Assembly: GCF_012933555.1 (NCBI RefSeq)
Contig: NZ_JABBPK010000001.1
Location: forward strand, 2,086,001-2,150,000
Source of the DNA: Niallia alba
GTDB taxonomy: Bacteria; Bacillota; Bacilli; Bacillales; Cytobacillaceae
Direction: 5' to 3'
DNA length: 64,000 bases
This document shows positions 39,081-49,304 of the stretch, in pieces. The first letter of the stretch is position 1, and the number at the start of each line of letters is the position of its first letter. The notes beneath the pieces were generated by a model. It saw nothing but the letters and a program-made list of their open reading frames with translations. It had not been told where the DNA came from and made no database searches. The translations under genes were made by a program, and so were the position numbers.

Positions 39081-41468
39081 TTGAAGCTAGGATTAATTAA
39101 TTCATGGAGAAATACGGAGTTAGCGAGTGGCAATCAAGAAGTAACAAGCGAAAAAATAGATGGACAGTTTTTATCTATGATAAATGCTTTAAAAACAAAT
39201 CGCGAACAAAGTAATCCAATCCAAAAGGATAATCAAAAAAAAGATGGGTTAAACGATCTTTTGACAATTCTGTCTAGCTCATCAGATGCGAGTATCGGTT
39301 TAGATGGTAAAAGTAACTTGGATGTAGGAAATGACCAGCCATCATCAAATCTTGAACATCTATTGACTACGTATCATCATTTTTCTACTGGGGAAGATTT
39401 CCCACATTTAGATACATCGGAAAAGACTAAGATACTAGCTGACCTATTAATTAATATGGAAGATCAAATCACTCAAGTATTAAAGAAACAAAGTAATCCA
39501 GAGATAACACAGGATATGTTTAATCATACAGAGTTACCGATCTTGCTTATTGATTTAAAGATGCTTGAGAATACAGTAGAGATGCTGGTTCCAGACATGT
39601 CTTTGAAGGGTAAAGTTGCGGAAACAGTTCATGATTTGCAGAGTTTAATACGGTCATTAAATAAAGTCGTAGAAGAAAATTCATCTAATACCATGAAGAA
39701 TATGGAAAAAGATGAGGATTCTATTAAGGGAAATTGGATTTCAAATGAAAGTAATTTTATCAGCAGATATAATAACTTATCCCAAACCGAGAATAGTTTA
39801 CCGGTGACTGAGACGAACTTAAAGCAGCAACCTGTACAAAAGGTTGAAGCATCATCAGAAGAACAGTTTAATACGCAAGCTTTGAAACCAGAAATAAAGT
39901 CCGATATGCATATTCCTGAAAAACAGATTGATCGGAATGAAGAAATTATTGTAAATCCTAATATTGGATATAAGGAACATATCAATGAGAATCGGGATGA
40001 TCAAAAAGAGACAAGCTTTCCATCGATTAAGCATGTTAACAATCTTTTGACTATCGGTAATAATTCATACCAAACCGAAAGAGAACTCACTACTGTAGGG
40101 ATATTCCAAGATGAAATTAGGACATCTTCTGAGGGTAGATTGATTAAAATTGATCAAGCAGAGATCACGCATCAAACAGTTGATAAACATAGTAAGACAA
40201 ATGATAAATCTGTGAGTGTTAACGAATTGTGGGTGGGAGACGCTCAAGAAGCTGAAGTAATTTCACAGCCGTTAGGGGACTTACATTACGAAAATGAAAA
40301 TCCAAAAGAGTATCGCTTTTCTTCCGTAACTAGTGCGATTAATACGATAGAAGAAATGTCAACACCAGATAGTAATGAAAAGCAAAAGACCAATCCTACA
40401 GCTACTAGTCAGTTTTTTAGTGCAGACAATCAAGGTAATCATGATACAACAGATAAACCTCTCTTACATCCGTCCCAAACTGTAAACAGCGGTATGGAAA
40501 GTGTAAAGGAGAATAGCAATACTCCAGATACCAATTCGATCGAAGAAACAGTAGAAGAACAAGTAACAGCTAGTAAGGATCGTGGAGATATTCAAAGACG
40601 ATATACGACGATTGATACAAACTTATTGGCAATGCAAAATCGACTACTAAAAGAAAAAGGTACTTTCATTACTAGAGAAGCTAATCCAACAAGTGCGAAG
40701 TTAACTTCGTCACAAATAAGTCTCCCAAATATTACGCAAGCAGATAGAGGAGAAAATCGTATAGCACAATCGAGTAATGAACTTAAATCGATTATTTCGG
40801 CGATTCTTTCTGAGGTGGATAAACAATTAGAAGGAAAGAGTTCAACAGTTGTTCAGAAAGTTATTAATCCTATCATGGTAAGTTCAATAAGAAAATCGAG
40901 TGAATTGTTAGTAGCCAATACAAGTCTGAAGGAATCATCTGAAGTGAATCTAGAAGAAGTTGATACAAAAATATTGCCCTCTATACAAAGCACTTTTGTT
41001 AAACAACAACCGCTAATGGTACTTTCTAATACAGGAGCAGGGGTACAGCCAAAAAATGTGGAAGAGCAGTTTGCGAAACTATTGGCAAATAGTACATTCA
41101 CAAAAATTGGAGATACCCAAAAGCTATCTATTCGTTTGGCACCGGATCATTTAGGCTCGATTCGAATTGAATTGACGCAAAATGAAGGAAATATGATTGC
41201 GAGAATTATTACAACAACTGCTGAAGCGAAAGAAGTGTTAGATAAACAGCTTACTAGTTTAAAACACGGATTTACTGCCCAAAATCTGCAAGTAGATAAA
41301 ATAGATATCATCGTGTCTTCTCAACAACAGGAGAAACTTCAAAAAGATCAGCAACAACAGCAAGAGCAACATCAATCTCCATCACAAAGAGAGAAGAAAG
41401 AAGCAGATGATGAGGAGAATAACCAAAAAACTTCCTTTTTCGAGGAATTATTAAAAATGGACGTCTAG
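39081..41468 (+). CDS. fliK: Flagellar hook-length control protein FliK
   Basis: The 795-residue protein starts with TTG behind GAAAGGGGGTGAAAAA. The C-terminal Flg_hook domain is at about residues 670-760, with [17 protein letters not shown] and L-D-K-Q-L-T-S-L-K. It is the part that interacts with FlhB to switch export specificity. The long middle part is polar, low in hydrophobics and poorly conserved, which fits its ruler function. At about 800 residues it is considerably longer than the B. subtilis protein. The tail is Gln/Glu-rich. Confidence 0.93.
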   Translation: MKLGLINSWRNTELASGNQEVTSEKIDGQFLSMINALKTNREQSNPIQKDNQKKDGLNDLLTILSSSSDASIGLDGKSNLDVGNDQPSSNLEHLLTTYHHFSTGEDFPHLDTSEKTKILADLLINMEDQITQVLKKQSNPEITQDMFNHTELPILLIDLKMLENTVEMLVPDMSLKGKVAETVHDLQSLIRSLNKVVEENSSNTMKNMEKDEDSIKGNWISNESNFISRYNNLSQTENSLPVTETNLKQQPVQKVEASSEEQFNTQALKPEIKSDMHIPEKQIDRNEEIIVNPNIGYKEHINENRDDQKETSFPSIKHVNNLLTIGNNSYQTERELTTVGIFQDEIRTSSEGRLIKIDQAEITHQTVDKHSKTNDKSVSVNELWVGDAQEAEVISQPLGDLHYENENPKEYRFSSVTSAINTIEEMSTPDSNEKQKTNPTATSQFFSADNQGNHDTTDKPLLHPSQTVNSGMESVKENSNTPDTNSIEETVEEQVTASKDRGDIQRRYTTIDTNLLAMQNRLLKEKGTFITREANPTSAKLTSSQISLPNITQADRGENRIAQSSNELKSIISAILSEVDKQLEGKSSTVVQKVINPIMVSSIRKSSELLVANTSLKESSEVNLEEVDTKILPSIQSTFVKQQPLMVLSNTGAGVQPKNVEEQFAKLLANSTFTKIGDTQKLSIRLAPDHLGSIRIELTQNEGNMIARIITTTAEAKEVLDKQLTSLKHGFTAQNLQVDKIDIIVSSQQQEKLQKDQQQQQEQHQSPSQREKKEADDEENNQKTSFFEELLKMDV

Positions 41469-41482
41469 AGGAGAAAATTACC

Positions 41483-42121
41483 ATGCCAAATACCATTAAT
41501 GACCCTTCTCTGTATTTATCAGACTATCAGAAATCACAGACATCTACTGGCAGCTCTGTATTAGGAAAAGATGATTTCTTGAAAATATTAATTACCCAAT
41601 TGCAAAACCAAGATCCTACTAGTCCCATGGATGATAAAGAGTTTATTGCTCAAATGGCTCAGTTCTCTAGCCTTGAACAAATGCAAAACTTGAATACTGC
41701 CATGACAAACTTAATTTCCTTGCAAACTCAGTCAAACTTAATTTCTTACGGACAATTTGTAGGACAAGAAGTGAACTGGAGTAAGATTGAAACAGACAAA
41801 GCTGGGAATAGTTCACTAACTTCTGGTAGTGGAAAAGTACTCTCTGTTGCTTATACAGATGACAGTGTAGTATTCACGCTTAATGATGGAACAAAAGTAA
41901 CTCCTGCCAATATTTCAGGTATGAGTACAAATGCAACGGAAAATAACTTGGTACAAGCAAGTCAATTAATCGGAAAAACCATCTCTTATTTAAATGGAAA
42001 TAAGGAAGAAGTAAGTAATACAGTTCAGTCTGTATCCTTAAAAAATGGACAATTACAATTAACGTTAGACGATGAAGCAGGAAGTAAAATTACTTCGAGT
42101 CAAATTACAAAAATTGAATAG
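41483..42121 (+). CDS. flgD: Flagellar hook assembly (capping) protein FlgD
   Basis: The 212-residue scaffold caps the growing hook. The conserved N-terminal motif [18 protein letters not shown] lies at about residues 26-43, followed by [16 protein letters not shown]. The C-terminal beta domain is present. AGAGGAGAAAATTACC precedes the ATG. A small flagellar-operon gene follows 12 bases later. Confidence 0.96.
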   Translation: MPNTINDPSLYLSDYQKSQTSTGSSVLGKDDFLKILITQLQNQDPTSPMDDKEFIAQMAQFSSLEQMQNLNTAMTNLISLQTQSNLISYGQFVGQEVNWSKIETDKAGNSSLTSGSGKVLSVAYTDDSVVFTLNDGTKVTPANISGMSTNATENNLVQASQLIGKTISYLNGNKEEVSNTVQSVSLKNGQLQLTLDDEAGSKITSSQITKIE

Positions 42122-42133
42122 GAAGTGATTGGG

Positions 42134-42538
42134 ATGGATAAGCCTATTTATCCTTCAATAAAATCACATGATGCAATAAAAAATGGTATTGAGGCGATTA
42201 AGTCTAAATCTAATGCACATAATACGCAAAATAAAATCACATCGTTTTCTAGCCATTTACATCAGTCCATTTCTTCCTTAAATACGCTGAATATCAGCAA
42301 ACATGCAAATGAGAGACTACAGCAACGAGGAATTGAAATAGATGCTGATAAATGGAAGGCGATTGAAGAAAAAGTCACCCAAGCAAAAAAAATGGGAATT
42401 AAAGAATCGCTCGTACTTCTAAATAATGCTGCATTAATCGTAAGTGCTAAAAACAATACAGTGATTACGGCAATGGATCTGGAAGAAGCAACAGACCAAA
42501 TTTTTACTAATATAAATGGAACAATCATTATGAATTAA
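42134..42538 (+). CDS. Conserved flagellar operon protein (TIGR02530-type)
   Basis: The 134-residue protein lies between flgD and the hook gene, where Bacilli carry a small conserved flagellar-operon protein of unknown role. The C-terminal half contains I-S-K-H-A-N-E-R-L-Q-Q-R-G-I-E-I and V-L-L-N-N-A-A-L-I-V-S, which fit that family. The ATG at 42134 follows AGGAAGTGA; an in-frame GTG at 42125 lies in that site. No membrane segment is visible. Confidence 0.82.
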   Translation: MDKPIYPSIKSHDAIKNGIEAIKSKSNAHNTQNKITSFSSHLHQSISSLNTLNISKHANERLQQRGIEIDADKWKAIEEKVTQAKKMGIKESLVLLNNAALIVSAKNNTVITAMDLEEATDQIFTNINGTIIMN

Positions 42539-42613
42539 AAAGGCTGGACCATAAAATGGAGGCCATAACTGCTGAGTGATAGAGGCAGTTCATTCGAAGG
42601 GAGATAATTATCA

Positions 42614-43483
42614 ATGTTACGTTCTTTATATTCAGGAATCAGTGGAATGAAAAACTTTCAAACAAAATTAGACGTTATCGGTAATAATATTTCAAACGTT
42701 AATACGTATGGCTTTAAAAAAGGTCGTACAACATTCAGTGATTTAATAAGCCAGACATCAGCTGGTGCAACTGCTCCGTCTGCAACAACTGGTGGTATAA
42801 ATCCAAAGCAAATCGGTCTAGGATCACAAATCTCTTCTATTGACACAATTGCTACACAAGGGAGCATGCAAACAACAGGAAGAGTACTAGATCTTGCTAT
42901 TTCAGGTGAAGGTTATTTCGTTGTAGAAGATAGTGCTGGTTCTTCGTTCTTTACAAGATCAGGTAACTTCTACTTGGACGGGGACCGAAATATTGTAAGT
43001 TCTAATGGTATGACTTTACAAGTTGCAAATGGTATTACTGGTTTTACACAAGCAGGTGTAACAAGAGCTGGGGCGAACGCAGTATCTGGTACGAAAATTC
43101 CAGACACAGCACAAAGCTTCAGTATTTCAGCAGATGGAAAGATTACTTATGTTGATAGTAATGGAGATACACAAGATGCTGGGCAGATTTTAATGGCAAA
43201 AGTTTCTAACCCAGAGGGCTTAACAAAAGTTGGTGCAAATATGTATCAAGAATCAAATAACTCCGGCTCATTAGCGGGTCTTCCTAACGTATTTGGTGGA
43301 TTGGTGTTATCTGGTAATGCGGGATCTGGAACTATTAATAGTGGATTCCTTGAAATGTCAAACGTTGATCTTTCAGAAGAATTCACGGAAATGATTGTTT
43401 CACAAAGAGGATTTCAAGCAAATACAAAAATCATTACCACTTCTGATGAAATTCTTCAAGAATTAGTTAACTTAAAACGATAA
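42614..43483 (+). CDS. flgE: Flagellar hook protein FlgE (FlgG-like hook-basal body protein)
   Basis: The 289-residue hook-basal body protein has the N-terminal motif M-L-R-S-L-Y-S-G-I-S-G-M with N-I-S-N-V-N-T-Y-G-F-K. The C-terminal motif is S-N-V-D-L-S-E-E-F-T-E-M-I-V-S-Q-R-G-F-Q-A-N. In this operon position B. subtilis encodes its hook protein, sometimes named flgG because it is short. The middle domain has V-L-D-L-A-I-S-G-E-G-Y-F-V-V. GAAGGGAGATAATTATCA precedes the ATG. Confidence 0.93.
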   Translation: MLRSLYSGISGMKNFQTKLDVIGNNISNVNTYGFKKGRTTFSDLISQTSAGATAPSATTGGINPKQIGLGSQISSIDTIATQGSMQTTGRVLDLAISGEGYFVVEDSAGSSFFTRSGNFYLDGDRNIVSSNGMTLQVANGITGFTQAGVTRAGANAVSGTKIPDTAQSFSISADGKITYVDSNGDTQDAGQILMAKVSNPEGLTKVGANMYQESNNSGSLAGLPNVFGGLVLSGNAGSGTINSGFLEMSNVDLSEEFTEMIVSQRGFQANTKIITTSDEILQELVNLKR

Positions 43484-43490
43484 TTTAATT

Positions 43491-43526
43491 GGAGGGGGGA
43501 GGGGCTACCTATTAGGCTAGCCTCTC
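43491..43526 (+). promoter_or_regulatory. Shine-Dalgarno followed by a hairpin before flbD
   Basis: A strong GGAGGGGGG site at 43491-43499 is 40 bases from the flbD ATG. GAGGGGCTA (43499-43507) pairs with TAGCCTCTC (43518-43526), one G-U pair. When folded, the hairpin brings the site to about 12 bases from the ATG at 43536. No other ribosome binding site is seen. Confidence 0.5.
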
Positions 43527-43535
43527 ATATGAAAA

Positions 43536-43757
43536 ATGATACATTTAACTCGACTAAATGGAAAAAAGTTTTTATTAAATGCCTTATTTATTGAGACAGT
43601 CGAATCTTTTCCTGATACAACAATTACTTTAACAAATGGAAACAAATTTGTTGTTAAAGAAAGTGAAGAGGAAGTATTAGAGAGAATGAATCATTTTTTT
43701 CAAAAAGTGAACCTCTTCGGATTACCGCATGTGGGAGAGAAAGACGATGAAGAATAA
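43536..43757 (+). CDS. flbD: Flagellar protein FlbD family (YlzI, SwrD)
   Basis: The 73-residue protein begins [15 protein letters not shown], the diagnostic FlbD start. In B. subtilis this protein is called SwrD and increases flagellar motor power. [14 protein letters not shown] is the second conserved box. The ATG lacks a normal ribosome binding site; a hairpin separates it from a good one. Another open frame starting at 43529 overlaps the start. It overlaps fliL by 11 bases. Confidence 0.9.
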   Translation: MIHLTRLNGKKFLLNALFIETVESFPDTTITLTNGNKFVVKESEEEVLERMNHFFQKVNLFGLPHVGEKDDEE

Positions 43758-44175
43758 TAAAGTTATTATTATAATGCTCGTTTTATTACTAGTTATTACA
43801 CTGGCAGGAGCTGGAGCTTTCATTTATATATGGAAGTTTACTGGCGATCAAAAGGAAAAAGAACCTTCGATCGAAGAAATCTTGGAGTCATCTGTAGATA
43901 TTGAAGAAATTACAACAAATTTAGCTTCCGATAATTTCATCCGAATATCCTTTAAGATTCAGACAGATAGTAAGAAAGCAAAGGAAGAATTAGAAAAAAG
44001 AGACTTCCAAGTTAAGAATATCATTATTCAAGAATTATCTGAGAAGAATACAGAAGATTTAAAAGGAAAAAATGGACAAATTGAATTAGAGAGTGATCTC
44101 AAGGATAAAATTAATGAACTGATGCAAGAAGGCAAAGTAGTCCAAGTTTATATTGTAAACTCTCTACTCCAATAA
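43747..44175 (+). CDS. fliL: Flagellar basal body-associated protein FliL
   Basis: The 142-residue protein has one N-terminal membrane segment (about residues 5-27) and a periplasm-facing FliL domain ending in the Q-V-Y-I-V-N-S-L-L typical of the family. It supports stator function. The ATG at 43747 follows GGGAGAG, inside the end of flbD. fliM follows 32 bases after the stop. Confidence 0.93.
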   Translation: MKNNKVIIIMLVLLLVITLAGAGAFIYIWKFTGDQKEKEPSIEEILESSVDIEEITTNLASDNFIRISFKIQTDSKKAKEELEKRDFQVKNIIIQELSEKNTEDLKGKNGQIELESDLKDKINELMQEGKVVQVYIVNSLLQ

Positions 44176-44207
44176 AATAAAAGAGAAAAAGATGGAGGTG
44201 AGTAATT

Positions 44208-45206
44208 TTGTCAGCTGATATTTTATCCCAAAATGAAATTGATGCCCTGCTTTCAGCTTTATCATCTGGTGAAATGGATGCAGATGAGCTCAAAAAAGAG
44301 CAGCAGGAAAAAAAGGTTAAGGTATATGATTTCAAAAGAGCGTTAAGATTTTCGAAAGATCAAATTCGCAGTTTAACAAGAATACATGAAAACTATGCTA
44401 GGTTGTTAACAACTTTTTTCTCTGCCCAATTAAGAACATATGTGCAAATATCTGTTACTTCAGCAGATCAAATTCCATATGAAGAGTTCATTCGTTCGAT
44501 ACCAAAAATGACGATTTTAAATGTATTTGATGTTCCTCCATTAGAAGGCAGAATCTTGATGGAAGTTAATCCGAACATAGCCTATGCCATGATGGATCGA
44601 ATGATGGGTGGAAGAGGCAGCAGTATAAATAAAGTAGAAAATTTGACTGAAATTGAAACAAAAATCATGTCAAATACTTTTGAAAGTGCTTTTGATCATT
44701 TTAGAGAGGCTATGGAGGATCTAATAGATATTGAACCAAGTCTTGCTGAATTTGAAGTGAATCCACAGTTTTTACAAATGGTTTCTCCGAATGAAACAGT
44801 AGTGGTAATTTCCTTGAGTACGACAATTGGAGATACAAGTGGAATGATTAATATTTGTATTCCGCATGTCGTATTAGAGCCTATCATGCCAAAGCTATCT
44901 GGCCATTATTGGATGCAGGCAGAGAAGAAAGAAAGATTACCTGAATTTACTTCTCGTTTAGAAGAGAATATTCAGCAGTCGATTGTGCCAATAGTCGCAG
45001 AACTAGGTACATCTGATATTTCCATCCAAGATTTTTTAATGTTGGATATTGGAGATGTTATCGAAATGAATCAAACGATACAACAACCCTTAATCATTAA
45101 AGTTGGAGATATTCCTAAATTTATTGGACAACCTGGTAAGTTAAATAAAAAAATGGCTGTTCAAGTATTAGGAACTTTAGAGGAGGGGAAGGAAGATGGT
45201 GAGTAA
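44208..45206 (+). CDS. fliM: Flagellar motor switch protein FliM
   Basis: The 332-residue C-ring protein starts with TTG behind GGAGGTG. The N-terminal CheY-binding peptide is L-S-Q-N-E-I-D-A-L-L-S-A at about residues 5-16. The middle CheC-like domain and the C-terminal SpoA domain follow, the latter with L-D-I-G-D-V-I-E-M. It relays CheY binding to the motor. It overlaps fliY by 11 bases, which suggests coupled synthesis. Confidence 0.97.
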   Translation: MSADILSQNEIDALLSALSSGEMDADELKKEQQEKKVKVYDFKRALRFSKDQIRSLTRIHENYARLLTTFFSAQLRTYVQISVTSADQIPYEEFIRSIPKMTILNVFDVPPLEGRILMEVNPNIAYAMMDRMMGGRGSSINKVENLTEIETKIMSNTFESAFDHFREAMEDLIDIEPSLAEFEVNPQFLQMVSPNETVVVISLSTTIGDTSGMINICIPHVVLEPIMPKLSGHYWMQAEKKERLPEFTSRLEENIQQSIVPIVAELGTSDISIQDFLMLDIGDVIEMNQTIQQPLIIKVGDIPKFIGQPGKLNKKMAVQVLGTLEEGKEDGE

Positions 45207-46422
45207 GGATATGCTTTCACAAGATGAAATTGATGCTCTCTTAAGGGGAGATAGTGTAACGAACGATAGTCCAGAATTGGATGTGGAAAAGTACTTATCG
45301 GATATAGAAAAAGATACCTTAGGGGAAATTGGAAATATATCCTTCGGTAGCTCAGCAACTGCGCTATCTACATTGTTAAATCAAAAAGTAGATATTACAA
45401 CACCAACTGTCAGTGTAATATCGAAAAATATGCTGTCAGAGGAGTTCCCACACCCATATGTAGCAATAAGAGTCAATTATACAGAAGGATTCTCTGGCAT
45501 GAACTTGCTTGTAATCGAGCAAGCCGATGCAGCTGTTATTGCTGATTTAATGCTTGGTGGTGATGGATTAAATGCTGATAAAGAAATGCTGGGGGAAATA
45601 CAGTTAAGTGCAGTGCAAGAAGCAATGAACCAAATGATGGGTTCTGCGGCTACATCCATGTCCACCATTTTTAGCAAAAAAGTTGATATTTCTCCTCCTA
45701 GTATCGATATTTTAGACTTTAATCAAGGGGAAGGAACTGAGTCGATTCCTGATGAAGACATTTTCGCAAAAATTTCCTTTCGAATTAAGATTGGAGAGTT
45801 AATTGATTCAAATATCATGCAACTATTACAGCTTTCTTTTGCGAAAAAGTTAGTGGAAGGATTATTAAATCCTGATATTGGAGAAGAAGAAGTTTCCAAT
45901 ATTCCCGAAGTCGATTATAATTCAGTATATGAGCCAAAAGAACCGATGCAAGAGTCACGTTCGACAAATAATTATCAGCAAGCTTCTAATGAAATGGCTA
46001 ATAATCATGTCAATACTCATACTAATAATTCCATTTCGTCAAATGTGAATCATCAGCAACAACATTTTGGCTCAGGACATCATACTACACAAGGTCCACC
46101 ACCAAACGTGCAACCTGCAGGATTCTCTAATTTTGATACAGCGCCTCAAACGGTTACGGAAACAAAGAACTTGGATATGTTGTTAGATATTCCTTTACAA
46201 GTAACGGTTGAGCTTGGAAGAACAAAACGATCTGTTAAAGAGATATTAGAATTATCTTCAGGGTCTATTATTGAATTGGACAAGTTAGCTGGAGAACCTG
46301 TTGATATTCTTGTAAATAATCGATTGGTTGCACAAGGGGAAGTAGTGGTAATTGATGAGAATTTCGGTGTTCGTGTAACCGATATTGTTAGTCAAAAGGA
46401 CCGATTAAAGAATTTAAAATAA
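45196..46422 (+). CDS. fliY: Flagellar motor switch phosphatase FliY
   Basis: The 408-residue protein is FliN-like with a CheY-phosphatase. The N-terminal CheY-binding peptide L-S-Q-D-E-I-D-A-L-L-R-G is at residues 6-17. The CheC-type active site shows E-I-G-N-I-S-F-G-S-S-A-T and A-M-N-Q-M-M-G-S-A-A. A variable Asn/Gln/His-rich linker separates it from the C-terminal SpoA domain with V-E-L-G-R-T-K-R-S-V-K-E. It overlaps the end of fliM. Confidence 0.96.
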   Translation: MVSKDMLSQDEIDALLRGDSVTNDSPELDVEKYLSDIEKDTLGEIGNISFGSSATALSTLLNQKVDITTPTVSVISKNMLSEEFPHPYVAIRVNYTEGFSGMNLLVIEQADAAVIADLMLGGDGLNADKEMLGEIQLSAVQEAMNQMMGSAATSMSTIFSKKVDISPPSIDILDFNQGEGTESIPDEDIFAKISFRIKIGELIDSNIMQLLQLSFAKKLVEGLLNPDIGEEEVSNIPEVDYNSVYEPKEPMQESRSTNNYQQASNEMANNHVNTHTNNSISSNVNHQQQHFGSGHHTTQGPPPNVQPAGFSNFDTAPQTVTETKNLDMLLDIPLQVTVELGRTKRSVKEILELSSGSIIELDKLAGEPVDILVNNRLVAQGEVVVIDENFGVRVTDIVSQKDRLKNLK

Positions 46423-46443
46423 TTTTTGGGGGTTTTGAGGAAA

Positions 46444-46806
46444 ATGGCACAAAAAATACTAATCGTTGATGACGCAGCTTTTATGCGTATGATGATCAAG
46501 GATATTCTATCTAAAAATGGATATGAGATCGTAGGAGAAGCAGCCGACGGCATGCAAGCAATTGAAAAATATAAGGAAACACAACCAGATCTAGTAACAA
46601 TGGATATCACCATGCCAGAAATGGATGGAATTACTGCATTAAAAGAAATCAAAAATATTAATCCGAATGCGAAAGTTATTATGTGTTCAGCAATGGGACA
46701 ACAAGCGATGGTTATTGATGCAATACAAGCTGGAGCAAAAGATTTTATTGTTAAGCCATTCCAGGCAGATCGTGTCTTGGAAGCAATCAGTAAAACATTA
46801 GGCTAA
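46444..46806 (+). CDS. cheY: Chemotaxis response regulator CheY
   Basis: The 120-residue single-domain receiver has the acidic pair Asp9-Asp10, the phospho-acceptor Asp54 in T-M-D-I-T-M-P-E-M-D-G, and the conserved lysine in F-I-V-K-P-F near 104. CheY-P binds FliM and FliY and in Bacillus promotes smooth swimming. The ATG at 46444 gives the normal family length; a TTG 18 bases upstream is in frame but less fitting. Confidence 0.97.
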   Translation: MAQKILIVDDAAFMRMMIKDILSKNGYEIVGEAADGMQAIEKYKETQPDLVTMDITMPEMDGITALKEIKNINPNAKVIMCSAMGQQAMVIDAIQAGAKDFIVKPFQADRVLEAISKTLG

Positions 46807-46830
46807 AAATTAAATTAGAGGGTGCCGAAT

Positions 46831-47577
46831 GTGAATAAAGCAAATTTCTTAATTCGATGTTCACTACTCATCATTGTTCTGCTAGGCTTTGGAAATCAAG
46901 CCTATGCAGAACAAATTGATAAAAGTGTATATGACATATTACATAATGAATCGAAAGAGAATAATGTTCAAGAAGATACTGAAAAAGGTACTAAAAAAGA
47001 TACTGTAGAAGAAGATTCTAAAACCAATGAACAAAATTCGGATCAATCAGACTTACTTCTTGAAGAAACAAATGCGGAAGAAGAAAGTTCTATAGGAGTG
47101 ACGATTTGGGACTTTGTTAAGATGATTTTTGCAACAATTTTTGTCGTGTTTTTAATGTATTTTATTTTACGATTTATAAATAAAAGAAACCACGGATATA
47201 AAAGCTCGCAAATAATTGAAAATATTGGTGGTACAGCACTAGGTGCCAATCGTTCGATTCAATTAATCAAAGTGGGAAAACGTCTATTAATAGTAGGCGT
47301 TGGGGATAGCATCCAATTAATAAAAGAGATTGAGGATGAACAAGAGTACAAAGAAATATTGGAAGAGTATAATCGAAAATTAGATCAGCTAGTACAACCA
47401 AGCGATATTGTGACAAAGGTGAAGAATATAGTAACTTCTAATCCTTCTACTTCGAAGACAAAAGAATCTTTTTCCATTCGTTTGTCAAAAGAATTAGAAC
47501 GAATATCAAGTGAACGTAAGGAAAAGATGGAAGTACTAGAGAAGAAAAAGAAAGGATCGTCAGAAAAAAATGAATGA
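46831..47577 (+). CDS. fliZ: Flagellar biosynthetic protein FliZ/FliO
   Basis: The 248-residue protein has a signal peptide (residues 1-25, probable cleavage after A-Y-A), an acidic external segment and a membrane segment at about 90-112. The cytoplasmic FliO domain contains G-G-T-A-L-G-A-N-R-S-I-Q-L-I-K-V-G-K-R-L-L. It helps stabilise FliP in the export gate. GTG at 46831 is chosen because TAGAGGGTG lies upstream. The end overlaps the fliP start by 8 bases. Confidence 0.92.
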   Translation: MNKANFLIRCSLLIIVLLGFGNQAYAEQIDKSVYDILHNESKENNVQEDTEKGTKKDTVEEDSKTNEQNSDQSDLLLEETNAEEESSIGVTIWDFVKMIFATIFVVFLMYFILRFINKRNHGYKSSQIIENIGGTALGANRSIQLIKVGKRLLIVGVGDSIQLIKEIEDEQEYKEILEEYNRKLDQLVQPSDIVTKVKNIVTSNPSTSKTKESFSIRLSKELERISSERKEKMEVLEKKKKGSSEKNE

Positions 47578-48235
47578 GTTTATGCAGTTTTTTAATAACA
47601 ATGACCCAGGTAATGTCTCTACTTCTGTTCAATTGTTATTATTATTAACCGTCCTTTCTTTAGCACCTAGTATCATTATATTACTAACTAGCTTTACGAG
47701 AATAGTGATTGTTCTTTCCTTTGTCAGAACGGCGCTTGCAACACAACAAATGCCTCCTAACCAAGTAATCGTAGGGTTAGCTTTGTTTTTGACATTTTTT
47801 ATTATGGCTCCTACTTTTCAGGAAGTGAATGATAAAGCATTAACTCCATTGTTTAATGAAGAAATAACATTGGAAGAAGCTTATGACAATGCTGCATTAC
47901 CCCTTAAAGAATTTATGAGCAAGCATACGAGGCAGAAAGATTTAGCCTTATTTTTAAATTATTCTAAAGCAGAAGCTCCAGAATCGATTGAGGATATCCC
48001 GCTAACGACATTGGTACCTGCTTTTGCGATAAGTGAATTAAAAACAGCCTTTCAAATAGGGTTTATGATTTTTATTCCATTCTTAGTCATTGATATGGTT
48101 GTAGCAAGTATTTTAATGTCCATGGGGATGATGATGCTTCCGCCTGTTATGATTTCATTGCCATTTAAAATTCTGTTATTCATTATGGTTGATGGTTGGT
48201 ATTTAGTTGTAAAATCACTGCTAGAAAGTTTTTAA
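47570..48235 (+). CDS. fliP: Flagellar export gate protein FliP
   Basis: The 221-residue core export-gate subunit has four hydrophobic segments and the family motifs S-F-V-R-T-A-L-A-T-Q-Q-M-P-P-N-Q and M-G-M-M-M-L-P-P-V-M-I-S-L-P-F-K. It forms the pore with FliQ and FliR. It has no long N-terminal signal peptide; the ATG lies in the end of fliZ. Confidence 0.96.
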   Translation: MNEFMQFFNNNDPGNVSTSVQLLLLLTVLSLAPSIIILLTSFTRIVIVLSFVRTALATQQMPPNQVIVGLALFLTFFIMAPTFQEVNDKALTPLFNEEITLEEAYDNAALPLKEFMSKHTRQKDLALFLNYSKAEAPESIEDIPLTTLVPAFAISELKTAFQIGFMIFIPFLVIDMVVASILMSMGMMMLPPVMISLPFKILLFIMVDGWYLVVKSLLESF

Positions 48236-48247
48236 GAAGGTGAAAAT

Positions 48248-48517
48248 ATGTCACAAGAAATGGTTATTTCTATTGCTGAGAAAGGTGTCCTTACCGTTTT
48301 AATTATCAGCGGTCCACTGCTAATTATTGCATTAGCAGTCGGGCTAATCATAAGTATTTTTCAAGCAACAACACAAATTCAAGAGCAAACATTGGCATTT
48401 GTACCAAAAATTGTGGCGGTCCTTGTTGGCCTTGTTTTTTTTGGATCATGGATGCTGAGTCATATGCTTTCCTATACAAAAGATATTTTTTCAAATTTAA
48501 CAAGGTTTATTGGATAG
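48248..48517 (+). CDS. fliQ: Flagellar export gate protein FliQ
   Basis: The 89-residue protein has two membrane helices and the motif I-F-Q-A-T-T-Q-I-Q-E-Q-T-L-A-F-V-P-K, characteristic of FliQ. GAAGGTGAAAAT precedes the ATG. It is a ring subunit of the export gate. Confidence 0.96.
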   Translation: MSQEMVISIAEKGVLTVLIISGPLLIIALAVGLIISIFQATTQIQEQTLAFVPKIVAVLVGLVFFGSWMLSHMLSYTKDIFSNLTRFIG

Positions 48518-48521
48518 AAGA

Positions 48522-49304
48522 ATGATGGATGAACTTTTATCAAATTTCCCAGCATTTCTTTTAATTCTTGTTCGTGTCACTTCGTTTTTTTTAATGCTAC
48601 CTTTATTTTCTTATCGGACGATTCCTACGACTTTTAAAGTAGGTTTAGGATTTTTTTTATCTTTAGTAATGTTTTGGGGAATGGATGTACCAGTATTAAC
48701 AATTGATACAAGTTACTATTTTCTTATTCTTAAAGAAGCTTTGGTCGGACTGCTAATTGGATTTGCCGCATACATGTTATTTGCCGCAATTCAAATCGCA
48801 GGAGGATTTATTGATTTCCAAATGGGTTTTGCGATCGCAAACGTCATAGATCCTCAAACAGGGATGCAAAGTCCTCTAACAGGTCAATACTTAACGATTA
48901 TTGCCATGTTCTTTTTACTAGCTTCTAATGGACATCATTTATTACTGGATGGTATCTATTATAGTTATCAGTTTATTCCGCTGGAACAGCCCTGGATTAA
49001 CTTGGGTAACGGGGAGCTAGCGGAGTTTCTCATAAAAACATTCAGTTTGATGTTTATGATTGCTTTTCAGATGTCGATTCCTGTTGTCGGAAGCATCTTT
49101 TTAGTGGATGTTGGTTTGGGAATTGTCGCAAGAACTGTACCACAGTTAAATATCTTTGTAGTTGGTGTACCCATCAAGATAATTGCAGGCTTAGTTGTTC
49201 TTTTTATTGTAATGGGTGTACTAATGTCAACAGTATCTCATTTATTCTCTTCCATTGTAACGACAATGAGGGGGATTATGAATATTTTAGGAGGAGCGGG
49301 TTAA
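48522..49304 (+). CDS. fliR: Flagellar export gate protein FliR
   Basis: The 260-residue integral membrane protein has about six helices and the conserved region with Q-M-G-F-A-I-A-N-V-I-D-P-Q near residue 101. The ATG at 48522 or 48525 is the likely start; a TTG at 48510 lies inside fliQ. No strong ribosome binding site is seen, so translation is probably coupled to fliQ. flhB starts at the base after its stop. Confidence 0.95.
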   Translation: MMDELLSNFPAFLLILVRVTSFFLMLPLFSYRTIPTTFKVGLGFFLSLVMFWGMDVPVLTIDTSYYFLILKEALVGLLIGFAAYMLFAAIQIAGGFIDFQMGFAIANVIDPQTGMQSPLTGQYLTIIAMFFLLASNGHHLLLDGIYYSYQFIPLEQPWINLGNGELAEFLIKTFSLMFMIAFQMSIPVVGSIFLVDVGLGIVARTVPQLNIFVVGVPIKIIAGLVVLFIVMGVLMSTVSHLFSSIVTTMRGIMNILGGAG

